Of a stretch of DNA of 64,000 nucleotides, positions 1 through 6,369 are shown in pieces; the first letter of the stretch is position 1, and every line of letters begins with the position of its first letter. The notes below the pieces were generated by a model. The model was not told the origin of the DNA, searched no databases, and worked only from the letters and a program-made list of their open reading frames with translations. Origin of the DNA: Flavobacterium aestivum (lineage in GTDB: Bacteria > Bacteroidota > Bacteroidia > Flavobacteriales > Flavobacteriaceae); the NCBI RefSeq assembly GCF_026870175.2, contig NZ_CP113977.2, forward strand, positions 1,116,001 through 1,180,000. Reading direction: 5' to 3'. The translations under genes were made by a program, and so were the position numbers.

Positions 1-216
1 GCTCCAGACGATAAGAAGAAAAAGCAAGGTGAAAACGTGAACCGAGTGGCTGGGTCTGCCAATCAAATTCGAAAAATCGACATTCGTATTGACTCATTTA
101 ACAAAGGCGGTATCAATGTAGCTGAAAGTGCTTATGCAGGAATGACTAAAGATGATGTCGAAGCATGGTTTAAAGAAATGATGCGTCGTGTGATTGTTAA
201 TGCTGAAACAGCTTAG
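1..216 (+). CDS. C-terminus of a phage tail protein, probably the tape-measure protein (partial)
   Basis: The window opens inside this frame, which runs 71 codons to a TAG at 214-216. The visible part begins Lys-rich (KKKKQG), continues with an alternating hydrophobic strand (IRKIDIRID) and ends in an amphipathic helix containing VEAWFKEMMRRVI. This layout, a beta strand then a terminal helix, resembles the C-terminal tail of tape-measure proteins that I recall from Bacteroidetes phages. Its place just before a gpG-like morphogenesis gene fits a tail module. The start, and so the length, is outside the window. Assignment to tape measure is inference; a minor tail protein is the alternative. 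Confidence 0.5.
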   Translation, partial: APDDKKKKQGENVNRVAGSANQIRKIDIRIDSFNKGGINVAESAYAGMTKDDVEAWFKEMMRRVIVNAETA

Positions 217-217
217 T

Positions 218-727
218 ATGCAAGACTTTTTAATAAAACTGGATAGACTTTCCAAACTGTATCGAAAGTTTCCTGAAATGGCCGCTATTGAAGCGGTCAA
301 TTTCAGTAAGGAGCGCTTTGTTCGTAAAAATTGGGTGGACAGAACCGTAACGGCTTGGCCTGCGAGAAAACCGTCACCAGAATGGCATAGTGAAGCGCAA
401 AAAAAAGCAGCTGCTAGAGGTTCGTTAATGGTAAAGTCCGGGCGTTTGAAACGTTCTATTCGTAAGATAAAAGTAACCCGTAACAGTGTAACTATTGGTA
501 CAGATGTTCCCTACGCAGAGGCGCACAATGAAGGTGCAGAAATTAATACCGCTGTAAATATAAAATCACATAGCCGAAAGCGAAAAGGAAGGGAGAGCAC
601 TGTGAAAGCACATCGAAGAAAACGCAAAATAAAACTACCGGAAAGGCGGTTTATTGGCGAGTCTGCCGTTTTATTGCGTAGAGTGGAGCGATTGGTACAA
701 AAGGAAATAAACGAGATTTTAAAATAA
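218..727 (+). CDS. Phage virion morphogenesis protein, Mu gpG-like (tail completion)
   Basis: A basic protein of 169 residues. It resembles the phage virion morphogenesis (Mu gpG / tail protein S) family, whose members act in head or tail completion. Family-like features are an N-terminal helix ending in FPEMAAIEAVNFSKERF, a W-containing segment (KNWVDRT...W), a GRLKRSIRK stretch, the motif VPYAEAHNEG and a C-terminal PERRFIGES. I place the start at 218, one base after the preceding stop, because the upstream ATG at 194 overlaps the tape-measure frame. The centre is rich in Lys and Arg (SHSRKRKGRE), as is common in this family. The neighbours are other structural genes on the same strand. Confidence 0.8.
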   Translation: MQDFLIKLDRLSKLYRKFPEMAAIEAVNFSKERFVRKNWVDRTVTAWPARKPSPEWHSEAQKKAAARGSLMVKSGRLKRSIRKIKVTRNSVTIGTDVPYAEAHNEGAEINTAVNIKSHSRKRKGRESTVKAHRRKRKIKLPERRFIGESAVLLRRVERLVQKEINEILK

Positions 728-746
728 TTTAAACGAGGTTTAAACT

Positions 747-1262
747 ATGAACATATTTTATAAAAAAGCAATAGAAGCTTTTGGAAAGGTCGAAAACAAA
801 GAAAAGTTTAGCAAACAAAACATTAATCCAGTTCAGTATATTGATTTGTATGCTGGACAGGAACAGTTCGAAGAAAATTTTGAATTGTTCGCTCAAAATG
901 CCTTATTGATTGATTGGGATGTTGATCATAAAAGCTCCCCGCCAATGGCAACGATAACGCTTTATTGTTGCTACGAGCAATTGCGTGACACTTCGAATAT
1001 TTCATTGAATCGTGACCTTGGTTTGAAGTTTCTTGACTATGTGGCAACCATTGACGGAGTGGTCAGAACCATCGAGAGTGAAACAACGGGAAAACTCGAG
1101 CTTGTTTCGGAGGGATTCCATAAAATGGACAGCATTGTGGATATTTATTTACTGACTTTTGAGTGTAGTTATTCGGGCAGAAAAAACCCGCTTGACAAAT
1201 ACCAAGCGGGTGATTATGATACACTAGATTTAAAAGGAAAACTTATTATTGATTTTGATTAG
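747..1262 (+). CDS. Hypothetical phage protein of the tail module
   Basis: A 171-residue acidic protein starting 19 bases after the gpG-like gene and read the same way, so it belongs to the structural operon. It is the last plus-strand gene before the convergent cassette and shares four bases with the end of the opposing gene at 1259. I see no signal peptide, membrane segment or nucleotide-binding motif. The central part (ATITLYCCYEQLRDTS) looks like beta strands. Position after gpG would suit a tail terminator or completion factor such as Mu gp37-type proteins, but no sequence motif supports that directly. Confidence 0.6.
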   Translation: MNIFYKKAIEAFGKVENKEKFSKQNINPVQYIDLYAGQEQFEENFELFAQNALLIDWDVDHKSSPPMATITLYCCYEQLRDTSNISLNRDLGLKFLDYVATIDGVVRTIESETTGKLELVSEGFHKMDSIVDIYLLTFECSYSGRKNPLDKYQAGDYDTLDLKGKLIIDFD

Positions 1263-1591
1263 GATAAAACCAAAGAAAAATCAGGGTCATCTGAAAGGCA
1301 ATCCCAAGTTACATTTAGGTCGGAATCTGCGTTTATCGTTTCAACCACAATATGTGTGATAGGGAATTGTTCTTTAGAAATTATTTTAGATTCTATTTTC
1401 AGGGCTTTTGGCAAATGAAACAACTTGTTTAATAAACTAACCTTAGTTGTGTCCAAGTCTGTAAATTCTAACTTAACATAAAAATCATCTCCTTTTACAA
1501 TTCCTATTGTAATGTATCCTGAAAACTCATGTTCGGTTTCAATAATTATAGTATCTAAAGTTCTTTCAATTGAAATTATAACATCTTTCAT
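1259..1591 (-). CDS. Unknown small protein, last gene of the accessory cassette
   Basis: A 110-residue protein made mostly of alternating hydrophobic and polar stretches (MKDVIISIERTLDTIIIETEHEFSG), which suggests beta strands. It has no Cys, signal peptide or transmembrane segment, so it is probably cytoplasmic. Its start codon overlaps the stop of the gene at 1591-2196 by one base, so the two are translationally coupled. It is convergent with the plus-strand tail module. The pairing with two exported proteins suggests an accessory (moron) gene of the prophage, perhaps an immunity or exclusion function. I do not recognise a family. Confidence 0.6.
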   Translation of the reverse strand: MKDVIISIERTLDTIIIETEHEFSGYITIGIVKGDDFYVKLEFTDLDTTKVSLLNKLFHLPKALKIESKIISKEQFPITHIVVETINADSDLNVTWDCLSDDPDFSLVLS

Positions 1592-2196
1592 TAATTCGTA
1601 TTTGTTTGATTAATTTTTAAAGCTTCTTTTGTAGTATTAAAATCCTTTATAAATTCGGCTGTATTGTCGTTGTATTTGGTGTTTGATATTACAATAGAAG
1701 CTTTACCTTCTTTGTTAACCGTAAATAAGGCGTAATCTTGTTTATAATGTTTTGTAGCTTTATTAATTGGCATTTCGTTAACTGAATAGTTAGTGTCGTA
1801 CATGTAAATAAAAAGCGTTGCTACATCTTTAAAATCGCCATTTATTTCGATTGATTTAACCACTTCTAACCCATAAGCTGTAAACGTATTGTATTTTACT
1901 TTTAGCGGTAATCTGTGGGTTGGATTGGTGTAAATTTCATACTGAAACCCTGAACCACTTGGAGCGTTTTGTTTTGGGTTCATTTTCAAGTTATCCGTTA
2001 CCAATTTTCTAATGTTATTCAATGTTACATTTAGCTCGTAATAGGTGTTTTGCAATGGCAAATAATCATTGTAAAATGGTAGTTTCTGTGGAAAATCGAC
2101 ACTTATTGGCTGGCGCACATCATAATCCCAATCAGGACGATTTTGAGCCATTAAAAGCGTTGGAATGAGTAGTAAAGTAAAGAGTAGTTTTTTCAT
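1591..2196 (-). CDS. Unknown exported protein of the prophage accessory cassette
   Basis: A 201-residue protein with a clear N-terminal signal peptide (MKKLLFTLLLIPTLLMAQ), so it should reach the periplasm. The mature part starts NRPDWDYD and contains aromatic-rich segments (FYNDYLPLQNTYYEL) but no catalytic motif I know. It overlaps its upstream neighbour, a predicted lipoprotein, by one base and its downstream neighbour by one base, so the three genes form a tight coupled unit. Exported proteins in a prophage early region often alter the host surface or block superinfection. That is inference from context and not from the sequence itself. Confidence 0.65.
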   Translation of the reverse strand: MKKLLFTLLLIPTLLMAQNRPDWDYDVRQPISVDFPQKLPFYNDYLPLQNTYYELNVTLNNIRKLVTDNLKMNPKQNAPSGSGFQYEIYTNPTHRLPLKVKYNTFTAYGLEVVKSIEINGDFKDVATLFIYMYDTNYSVNEMPINKATKHYKQDYALFTVNKEGKASIVISNTKYNDNTAEFIKDFNTTKEALKINQTNTN

Positions 2197-2540
2197 TAGT
2201 TGTAAAATTTATATTCATTACCATATTTTAGAATGTTTGAAGGTGTAGCTTCAGTAGGCAAGCTTTCAATTACTAAGGTGTCACCAATCATTTTATTTGC
2301 AACAGAATACCCATTATCATCATTTAACAAAGTTTCCTTTCCGTTTTTGTCTACAATTTTAATTGTGTTATTTACTATTTCAACGGTAAACCCTCCGTCG
2401 GTTTTATTGACACTAATCACTTTGTCTATAGCCTCTTTGTTAAGGTTATAACTTGTTTCTATACATTTTGTGTACGTCTTTCCTGAATTATTGCATGACA
2501 AAAAAAGCGTCGTTACTGATATTGCTAGTATTTTTTTCAT
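2196..2540 (-). CDS. Predicted small lipoprotein of the prophage accessory cassette
   Basis: A 114-residue protein with a lipoprotein signal: MKKILAISVTTLFLSC, with the lipobox LFLSC placing the lipidated Cys at residue 16. The mature chain (NNSGKTYTKCIETSYN) is short and contains a second Cys. It lies immediately downstream of a 43-codon membrane ORF and overlaps the next gene by one base. Prophage lipoproteins commonly serve in superinfection exclusion or serum-type surface change. Which applies here is not visible. It could also be an entry-exclusion partner of the exported protein encoded downstream. Confidence 0.65.
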   Translation of the reverse strand: MKKILAISVTTLFLSCNNSGKTYTKCIETSYNLNKEAIDKVISVNKTDGGFTVEIVNNTIKIVDKNGKETLLNDDNGYSVANKMIGDTLVIESLPTEATPSNILKYGNEYKFYN

Positions 2541-2549
2541 TTTTGTAGT

Positions 2550-2681
2550 TTAAAGTTTATCAAATATAAAAAATAATATTGCTATTACGAAAACGGAAGC
2601 AATTGTAAAACCAAAAAGCAATCCTTTTGCGAAGGATTGCTTTTTTTCTGCTTTTATTAATAATTCTAAATGTTGGTTCAT
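2550..2681 (-). CDS. Possible 43-residue single-pass membrane protein
   Basis: A short frame starting MNQHLELLIKAEKK and carrying one strong hydrophobic segment (GFTIASVFVIAILFFIF) that ends four residues before the stop. It sits ten bases upstream of the lipoprotein gene and in the same direction. The middle of the frame is an inverted repeat: a 13-bp stem with a T-run on the plus strand, spanning about 2610-2645. The open frame could therefore be partly a by-product of a terminator. A TAnnTTTG box lies just before the ATG. If real, it may be a holin-like or envelope protein. Confidence 0.45.
   Translation of the reverse strand: MNQHLELLIKAEKKQSFAKGLLFGFTIASVFVIAILFFIFDKL
2608..2648 (+). 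terminator. Hairpin with T-run at the end of the rightward direction
   Basis: The arms AAAAGCAATCCTT and AAGGATTGCTTTT close a five-base loop and run into a T-tract on the plus strand. It lies inside the minus-strand 43-codon ORF. It could stop rightward transcripts that read through from the tail module. Confidence 0.45.
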
Positions 2682-2749
2682 TTTGCAAATTTATTTAAAG
2701 ATTTACTCGAATTATTACGGTTTTCCGCATTGTTTAAACAGCATTTAAA

Positions 2750-3178
2750 TTAATATTCGTCATTGAATCTTTTTTGATTTAGCCAAGTAACCATATGTGC
2801 CTTTGCTTGACCTGTTTTCTTTAAATCTTCGTTATAATGTTTTAATGCTGTAAAGCATTTTACTTTACTAACTAAATCCAGTTTTTCAAAGGCTTTTTGC
2901 GATAGCTCTTTTTTTCTTTTAAGATCATATTTGTCCCAAAACGTTTCAAAAGAATAATCTTCCAGTTTAAGTTCTATAGTTACTATTTTTTTAAACTTTG
3001 CCCATTGTTCTATCATTGCTACATTTTCAGGAAAGGTCTGTTTTCGGAGCAAATTGATAAAGCTTGAGCCTTTCAAATTGATAAAACAGTGTAAAATTTC
3101 ATCCGATTTACGGTATTGAAATATCCATCTCTCTTTAGTTTCAATGAAGGTAACTTCGTAAGTGATGTAGTCTTCCAT
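2750..3178 (-). CDS. Unknown early phage protein with a replication-protein-like C-terminus
   Basis: A 142-residue protein. The N-terminal half (about 1-75) is unrecognised. The C-terminal half (about 80-142) has FWDKYDLKRKKELSQKAFEKL followed by ALKHYNEDLKK and ends with VTWLNQKRFNDEY. This pattern of a FW/Y-K helix, a repeated helix and a closing 'tyLn...rW-D-' segment resembles the tail found on phage replication initiators and DnaT-like proteins. That suggests a DNA-replication role, but the N-terminal DNA-binding part is not evident. It belongs to the minus-strand early operon, 16 bases after the small ORF at 3194. Confidence 0.5.
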   Translation of the reverse strand: MEDYITYEVTFIETKERWIFQYRKSDEILHCFINLKGSSFINLLRKQTFPENVAMIEQWAKFKKIVTIELKLEDYSFETFWDKYDLKRKKELSQKAFEKLDLVSKVKCFTALKHYNEDLKKTGQAKAHMVTWLNQKRFNDEY

Positions 3179-3193
3179 ATTCTTCTATTTTAG

Positions 3194-3325
3194 TCAATAC
3201 TTAATTGGTTTGGTGTGAGCGAAATTCTTTGAAATTTCGATAGCTTCTTTTTTTAATCGTGCATCGTATTCGAATATCGTTTCCATTTTTCGGAGTGCTT
3301 TTTTTGGCATCTTTTTAGTATGCAT
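3194..3325 (-). CDS. Small basic ORF of 43 residues
   Basis: A short frame (MHTKKMPKKALRKMETI...) whose ATG overlaps the stop of the preceding gene in a TAATG arrangement at 3325. It ends 16 bases before the next gene. The overlap and the packing against both neighbours argue that it is translated. It is rich in Lys and has a predicted helix through FEYDARLKKEAIEI. No family is recognised. Confidence 0.5.
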   Translation of the reverse strand: MHTKKMPKKALRKMETIFEYDARLKKEAIEISKNFAHTKPIKY

Positions 3326-3642
3326 TATGCTAATTTTTGGTTTAAATCATTAATAACACTTTGAATTGAGTGGTATGCAAGTTCATATTTTGACACATAT
3401 TCGATTTTATGTAACAAGTATTGCTCTAAAAAATGCCCTTCATAATATTCAAGAGATAATTTGAATTTATCTTTTACACCTATTTTATTAATGGTTTTTT
3501 TTAAAAGCTTCTTATGTAAATTAAATAAGATATTATATGATATTCTTGAAACTCTTTCTGATGAAATTGGGGTTTCCATTTCGGCGAAACAATCATTTAA
3601 ATATGTTAATTGGGTGAAGGAAATTTTAATTTCAATGTTCAT
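3325..3642 (-). CDS. Unknown early phage protein
   Basis: A 105-residue, mainly helical protein. It begins MNIEIKISFTQLTYLNDCF and contains Leu-rich helices (LLHKIEYVSKYELAYHSIQSV). Its ATG lies one base from the stop of the DUF3850 gene upstream, and its stop overlaps the start of the 43-residue ORF. This is the tight packing typical of the phage early operon. There is no motif, membrane segment or signal peptide. Confidence 0.55.
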   Translation of the reverse strand: MNIEIKISFTQLTYLNDCFAEMETPISSERVSRISYNILFNLHKKLLKKTINKIGVKDKFKLSLEYYEGHFLEQYLLHKIEYVSKYELAYHSIQSVINDLNQKLA

Positions 3643-3643
3643 T

Positions 3644-3889
3644 TTACAAAGGTTTTGATATTTGTAAGACTACATATTCAGGGTCTAAACCCAAAACATC
3701 TTTAATGATATAATCTACCCGTCTTTTAATTTGACCACCGGTATATTTTTCCTTTTTTGGGTCAAATTCATTGAGTATTAGAAGGTCATTTTCTTGATAA
3801 TTCCGATCATTTTTTCGGACTTCTACTTTCTTTACCCCTAATAATACATCTTTGTAAAATTGAGGGTGAATTTTTAGTTCGTGGTTCAT
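3644..3889 (-). CDS. DUF3850 (ASCH/PUA-like) protein
   Basis: An 81-residue protein of the DUF3850 family. Visible family features are HELKIHPQFYKDVLLGVKKVEVRKNDRNY at the start, then NDLLILNEFDP and a closing strand YVVLQISKP. DUF3850 belongs to the ASCH/PUA fold, a small beta barrel linked to RNA or modified-base binding, and is common as a stand-alone protein in phage early regions. The K/R residues in the VRKNDRNY segment would face the nucleic acid in that fold. It lies two bases downstream of the 79-residue gene. The exact ligand is unknown. Confidence 0.8.
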   Translation of the reverse strand: MNHELKIHPQFYKDVLLGVKKVEVRKNDRNYQENDLLILNEFDPKKEKYTGGQIKRRVDYIIKDVLGLDPEYVVLQISKPL

Positions 3890-3891
3890 AA

Positions 3892-4131
3892 TTAAAAGAG
3901 TTGTAATTGTTGATTTTGTTGGTTTTGCTCCTTTTTTGACTTTAATTCTTTGAGTTCTTTTCGGGCATTTATACCTAAGTAAGTGTCGAAGGTGCGTTTA
4001 CTAATGTGAAATTGTTTCTCTATATACAAATGGAATATTTCTTTAAAAAACAGCCCTTGCTTGTTGTGATACAAAGCAATTTCCTGAATTTTTAAAACTT
4101 TTGTTAAGAAATTTTCTCGATTATAAGCCAT
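3892..4131 (-). CDS. Unknown small phage protein, translation start abutting a structured element
   Basis: A 79-residue protein with a helix-rich N-terminus (MAYNRENFLTKVLKIQEIALYHNKQG) and a Gln-rich C-terminus (EQNQQNQQLQLF). The segment HISKRTFDTYLGINARKEL could be a small DNA-binding unit, but this is a weak impression. Its ATG follows directly, by two bases, the 3' arm of the 54-bp inverted repeat at 4134-4187. The ribosome-binding region would therefore be inside the hairpin, and expression may be controlled by its folding. It is packed two bases before the DUF3850 gene. Confidence 0.55.
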   Translation of the reverse strand: MAYNRENFLTKVLKIQEIALYHNKQGLFFKEIFHLYIEKQFHISKRTFDTYLGINARKELKELKSKKEQNQQNQQLQLF

Positions 4132-4133
4132 TT

Positions 4134-4187
4134 AATACTATCTTTGGGGCCACACAACCGCCAAGTTGAGAGGCTCTAGATAGTATT
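4134..4187 (-). promoter_or_regulatory. Nested hairpin element directly upstream of a start codon
   Basis: Outer arms AATACTATCT (4134-4143) and AGATAGTATT (4178-4187) match perfectly over 10 bp. Inside them GGGGCC pairs with GGCTCT if G-U pairs are allowed, and CAAC pairs with GTTG around a six-base loop. Nearly all of the 54 bases are thus paired in one long stem. On the transcribed minus strand the last arm stops two bases before the ATG at 4131. It could be an RNA switch that hides the ribosome-binding site, a processing site or a protein-binding site. Confidence 0.55.
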
Positions 4188-4207
4188 ATTTAGGGCTTTT
4201 TTTATAC

Positions 4208-4615
4208 CTAATTATCAGATGGCTTCGGGATTCCTGTGGCATGATGCCAAGCTTTAGTCCCTGTTTTTTCTGCACTATTTTCATAGTTGGCTTTCAATGC
4301 ATGGAACTGTTTTGTTAAATCGTCCAACTCATCATAATCGTATGCATTAAGCGCTTTTTTATGAACAGAGGAGTTGATCATCCAATTATTGAATTTTGTC
4401 CAACTGTCAGCCTCTTTTATGCCCGTATGTGTGGCAAGCGTTAGAATAGTGCTTCGTTTGCGTTTCATAATCAACTCCATTTCTGCCGAAAGGGATTGTT
4501 CACTTTCCTTTTTTTGGGTTTCAACACGATTTTTGTTATTGAAATAGTTATTTACAGCACTATCCGAATCATTAAAAGTGTTGTAGATTCTGCTTTGTTT
4601 TTTCGGTTGTCTCAT
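4208..4615 (-). CDS. Unknown phage early protein, possibly GemA/gp16-like in position
   Basis: A 135-residue protein counted from the ATG at 4615. An earlier ATG at 4687 lies inside the preceding ATPase gene, so I chose the later one, which gives a two-base spacing. The N-terminus (MRQPKKQSRIYNTF) is basic. The C-terminal part has the segment GIKEADSWTKFNNWMINSS, then YDELDDLTKQFHALKANY and a final AWHHATGIP. The two-helix C-terminal part recalls regulators such as Mu gp16/GemA, also found late in the early operon, but I cannot confirm homology. Confidence 0.5.
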   Translation of the reverse strand: MRQPKKQSRIYNTFNDSDSAVNNYFNNKNRVETQKKESEQSLSAEMELIMKRKRSTILTLATHTGIKEADSWTKFNNWMINSSVHKKALNAYDYDELDDLTKQFHALKANYENSAEKTGTKAWHHATGIPKPSDN

Positions 4616-4616
4616 C

Positions 4617-5240
4617 TTAAAAAAGTTTTTGTTGAACTGGTGTGCTGTCTTTTTTATCCCAAATAACAAAGGGTTTATTTCCTCCAAAACGACTACGTGG
4701 GTGTGCTTTAAAGCTGTTTACATACACTTTGATGCAGGACATATATTCGATGTCTCGTGCAGCTTGATTCTTTGGCTTTTCATTCTTTGCCCAACTAACG
4801 ATAATGAATGATTTTTTAGGAAAGCTTTTGACAAGCAATTTGTATTGTTTAGTCGATAATTCAGAATAATCCTGACTATCAATAATTACAATTCTTGCAG
4901 AAGCTCTACGTTTTAACCTCGCTAAAAGTTCGTCAAAAGTACCACCTGTCATAAACATTACTTTGCCTTTTACTTCTTCCATGTTATTACGTTGGATAGC
5001 GGTTTGTAAAGATTTTGAATGACCTTGCTCATATGAGAAATAATCTGCTTTTACTTTGAATTTTAAGCATATTTCTTTAACGAACTTAACCACAAATTCT
5101 GTTTTACCGTGTCCAGAATCGCCAGTAACCGACATTTTGAAGTTCTTTTCAATCAAGCCGAAACTGTCTAACCATTCGCCTTCAATGTCGTATGTATCGA
5201 AGGACTTTTCTAGAAACTGTGTGATTCCGATTGCTTTCAT
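4617..5240 (-). CDS. P-loop ATPase of the phage early operon
   Basis: A 207-residue ATPase. It has a Walker A motif GDSGHGKTEF at residues 40-49 and a Walker B-like strand IVIIDSQD around 117-124. A third conserved-looking strand, SFIIVSWAKNEKP, holds a possible sensor residue. The fold order suggests a compact RecA/KaiC-like nucleotide-binding core with no added helicase domain. In Bacteroidetes transposable phages a second small ATPase next to DUF3164 is a recurrent companion of the transposition genes, as I recall. Its role may be DNA recombination or loading, and it is distinct from the MuB-like protein encoded upstream. The C-terminus QQKLF resembles a clamp-binding peptide (Qxx[L/M]xF-like), an observation only. 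Confidence 0.7.
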   Translation of the reverse strand: MKAIGITQFLEKSFDTYDIEGEWLDSFGLIEKNFKMSVTGDSGHGKTEFVVKFVKEICLKFKVKADYFSYEQGHSKSLQTAIQRNNMEEVKGKVMFMTGGTFDELLARLKRRASARIVIIDSQDYSELSTKQYKLLVKSFPKKSFIIVSWAKNEKPKNQAARDIEYMSCIKVYVNSFKAHPRSRFGGNKPFVIWDKKDSTPVQQKLF

Positions 5241-5245
5241 TTTTA

Positions 5246-5356
5246 CTAGTTTTCATTTTTTCGCTCCCGCTTACGACTCGAACGTAAGCGCATGCCTTTC
5301 GGGATTGTGTATTCAATTTTTACAAGCTTGAGAAGCTCAGAGAAACATCTTTCCAT
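5246..5356 (-). CDS. Possible 36-residue basic peptide overlapping the DUF3164 gene end
   Basis: A frame beginning MERCFSELLKLVKIEY and ending in a run of Arg/Lys (RLRSSRKRERKNEN). It starts 37 bases inside the end of the DUF3164 gene in another frame and stops five bases before the ATPase start. Phage operons often contain such coupled peptides, but the overlap makes a chance frame possible. Confidence 0.3.
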   Translation of the reverse strand: MERCFSELLKLVKIEYTIPKGMRLRSSRKRERKNEN

Positions 5357-5961
5357 CGGTTCTTATCGTCCTTGGTATAAACCCTCACATACTTCGCAGT
5401 TCCTACCACCACTAAGCAATCATTCAATTTGTCAAACTCATCCATCAAGGCTTCATCTCCTAATTCTTTAGCTTGACGGCGTGCCTTGTTTAATAATTTA
5501 GCATCATATTCGCCTTTTGAGTTTTTCATAAGAATGCTATCCAAAAGGTTATAAAAACCTTTATTTCTCGCCTCGAATTTGTCTCTAAAAATGTCCTTGA
5601 TAGCATTGATGTGTACAATGGCACTGTCGTTAAAATCAAACTTGTCTTGGTTTTCGACTACTATTTTTACACGGTCATTTTTAAGTTCGAAACTCTTAGC
5701 TTCTTTAACCGCTTTGTCTTCTAGATGATACTTCAAAGCATTGAAGTTTTCGGAGTGGCTAATCGTATCATTTTTAAGTGAGAATAGAATCTTTTTTACC
5801 TCTGTAAACTTTGTTGCAACCTCGTTTAAAAAGTTTTCTTTATCAGTATCATAAGCTTTTTTACGCTGTATTTGCTGTGATTGTTCTGCGGCTTCTTTTT
5901 GTTTTGCTAATTCTCTTAATTCTGATGCTGTCATTTCAGCAATTGGTTTCGTAGTTTCCAT
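5320..5961 (-). CDS. DUF3164 family protein
   Basis: A 213-residue protein of the DUF3164 family, which is found in Mu-like phages near the transposition genes. The N-terminal 60 residues are a charged helix (ELRELAKQKEAAEQSQQ). The family core follows, with INAIKDIFRDKFEARNKGF at about 118-136, then ILMKNSKGEYDAKLLNKARRQAKELGDEAL and the signature close LVVVGTAKYVRVY...WKDVSLSFSSL. The function of the family is not established. Its constant place in transposable-phage early operons suggests a role in replication, host takeover or regulation. It follows the small ORF region at 5975-6220. Confidence 0.85.
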   Translation of the reverse strand: METTKPIAEMTASELRELAKQKEAAEQSQQIQRKKAYDTDKENFLNEVATKFTEVKKILFSLKNDTISHSENFNALKYHLEDKAVKEAKSFELKNDRVKIVVENQDKFDFNDSAIVHINAIKDIFRDKFEARNKGFYNLLDSILMKNSKGEYDAKLLNKARRQAKELGDEALMDEFDKLNDCLVVVGTAKYVRVYTKDDKNRWKDVSLSFSSL

Positions 5962-6046
5962 TTTTCTTATTTTATTAATTAAAATTGTGTTCTATCAGTT
6001 CTAAAGTGTCGCCTTCTACTGGCCAGTGGGTGTCCACTTCTTTTAC

Positions 6047-6220
6047 TCATACTTTTATTGACATTAGTTGGTTTTCTTCGAGTTCTATTAGCTTGTTTAC
6101 ATAATAATCTCGACTGCGTTTTTTGTGAGTAAATTCAAAATGAATTCCTTTTTCGTTTGCAAAAAGCCAATCATTTAGTTCTTTAATTTTGGTTTCAAGC
6201 CATTGTTTTGATACTTTCAT
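6047..6220 (-). CDS. Small phage protein of 57 residues with an in-frame continuation after its TGA
   Basis: The frame starts MKVSKQWLETKIKELNDWLF and ends with ENQLMSIKV at a TGA (6047-6049). It follows the preceding 47-residue gene by five bases, which supports the start. The same frame then stays open for 23 more codons to a TAA at 5975-5977, encoding an ordinary-looking acidic tail that includes HWPVEGDTLELIEH. The gene may thus be an 81-codon ORF broken by a point mutation, or the TGA may be the true end. The protein looks like a helical phage protein with no known motif. Confidence 0.5.
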   Translation of the reverse strand: MKVSKQWLETKIKELNDWLFANEKGIHFEFTHKKRSRDYYVNKLIELEENQLMSIKV

Positions 6221-6225
6221 TAAGT

Positions 6226-6369
6226 TTAATTTTTACGTTTATTAATCCAGCTATTTAACTTTTCATTCCACTTTTCGGTTGCAATATCACCTCCAAAGGC
6301 TTTTACTATTTTTCCTTTTTTGTTTTTTACAATAAGGATTCGCTGTGTTGGGTTATAAACTGTTATCAT
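6226..6369 (-). CDS. Small basic phage protein of 47 residues
   Basis: The ATG overlaps the TGA stop of the MuB-like gene (ATGA), a strong sign of coupled translation. The protein begins MITVYNPTQRILIVKNKKGK, a likely beta hairpin, and ends with a Trp-containing helix (EKWNEKLNSWINKRKN). It would be basic and could bind nucleic acid. No family is recognised. Confidence 0.6.
   Translation of the reverse strand: MITVYNPTQRILIVKNKKGKIVKAFGGDIATEKWNEKLNSWINKRKN

Noticed and set aside
3892..5240. A toxin-antitoxin pair in the phage early operon
   Set aside because: The packed small genes show no toxin catalytic motif, and the DUF3850 protein has no partner typical of such systems.
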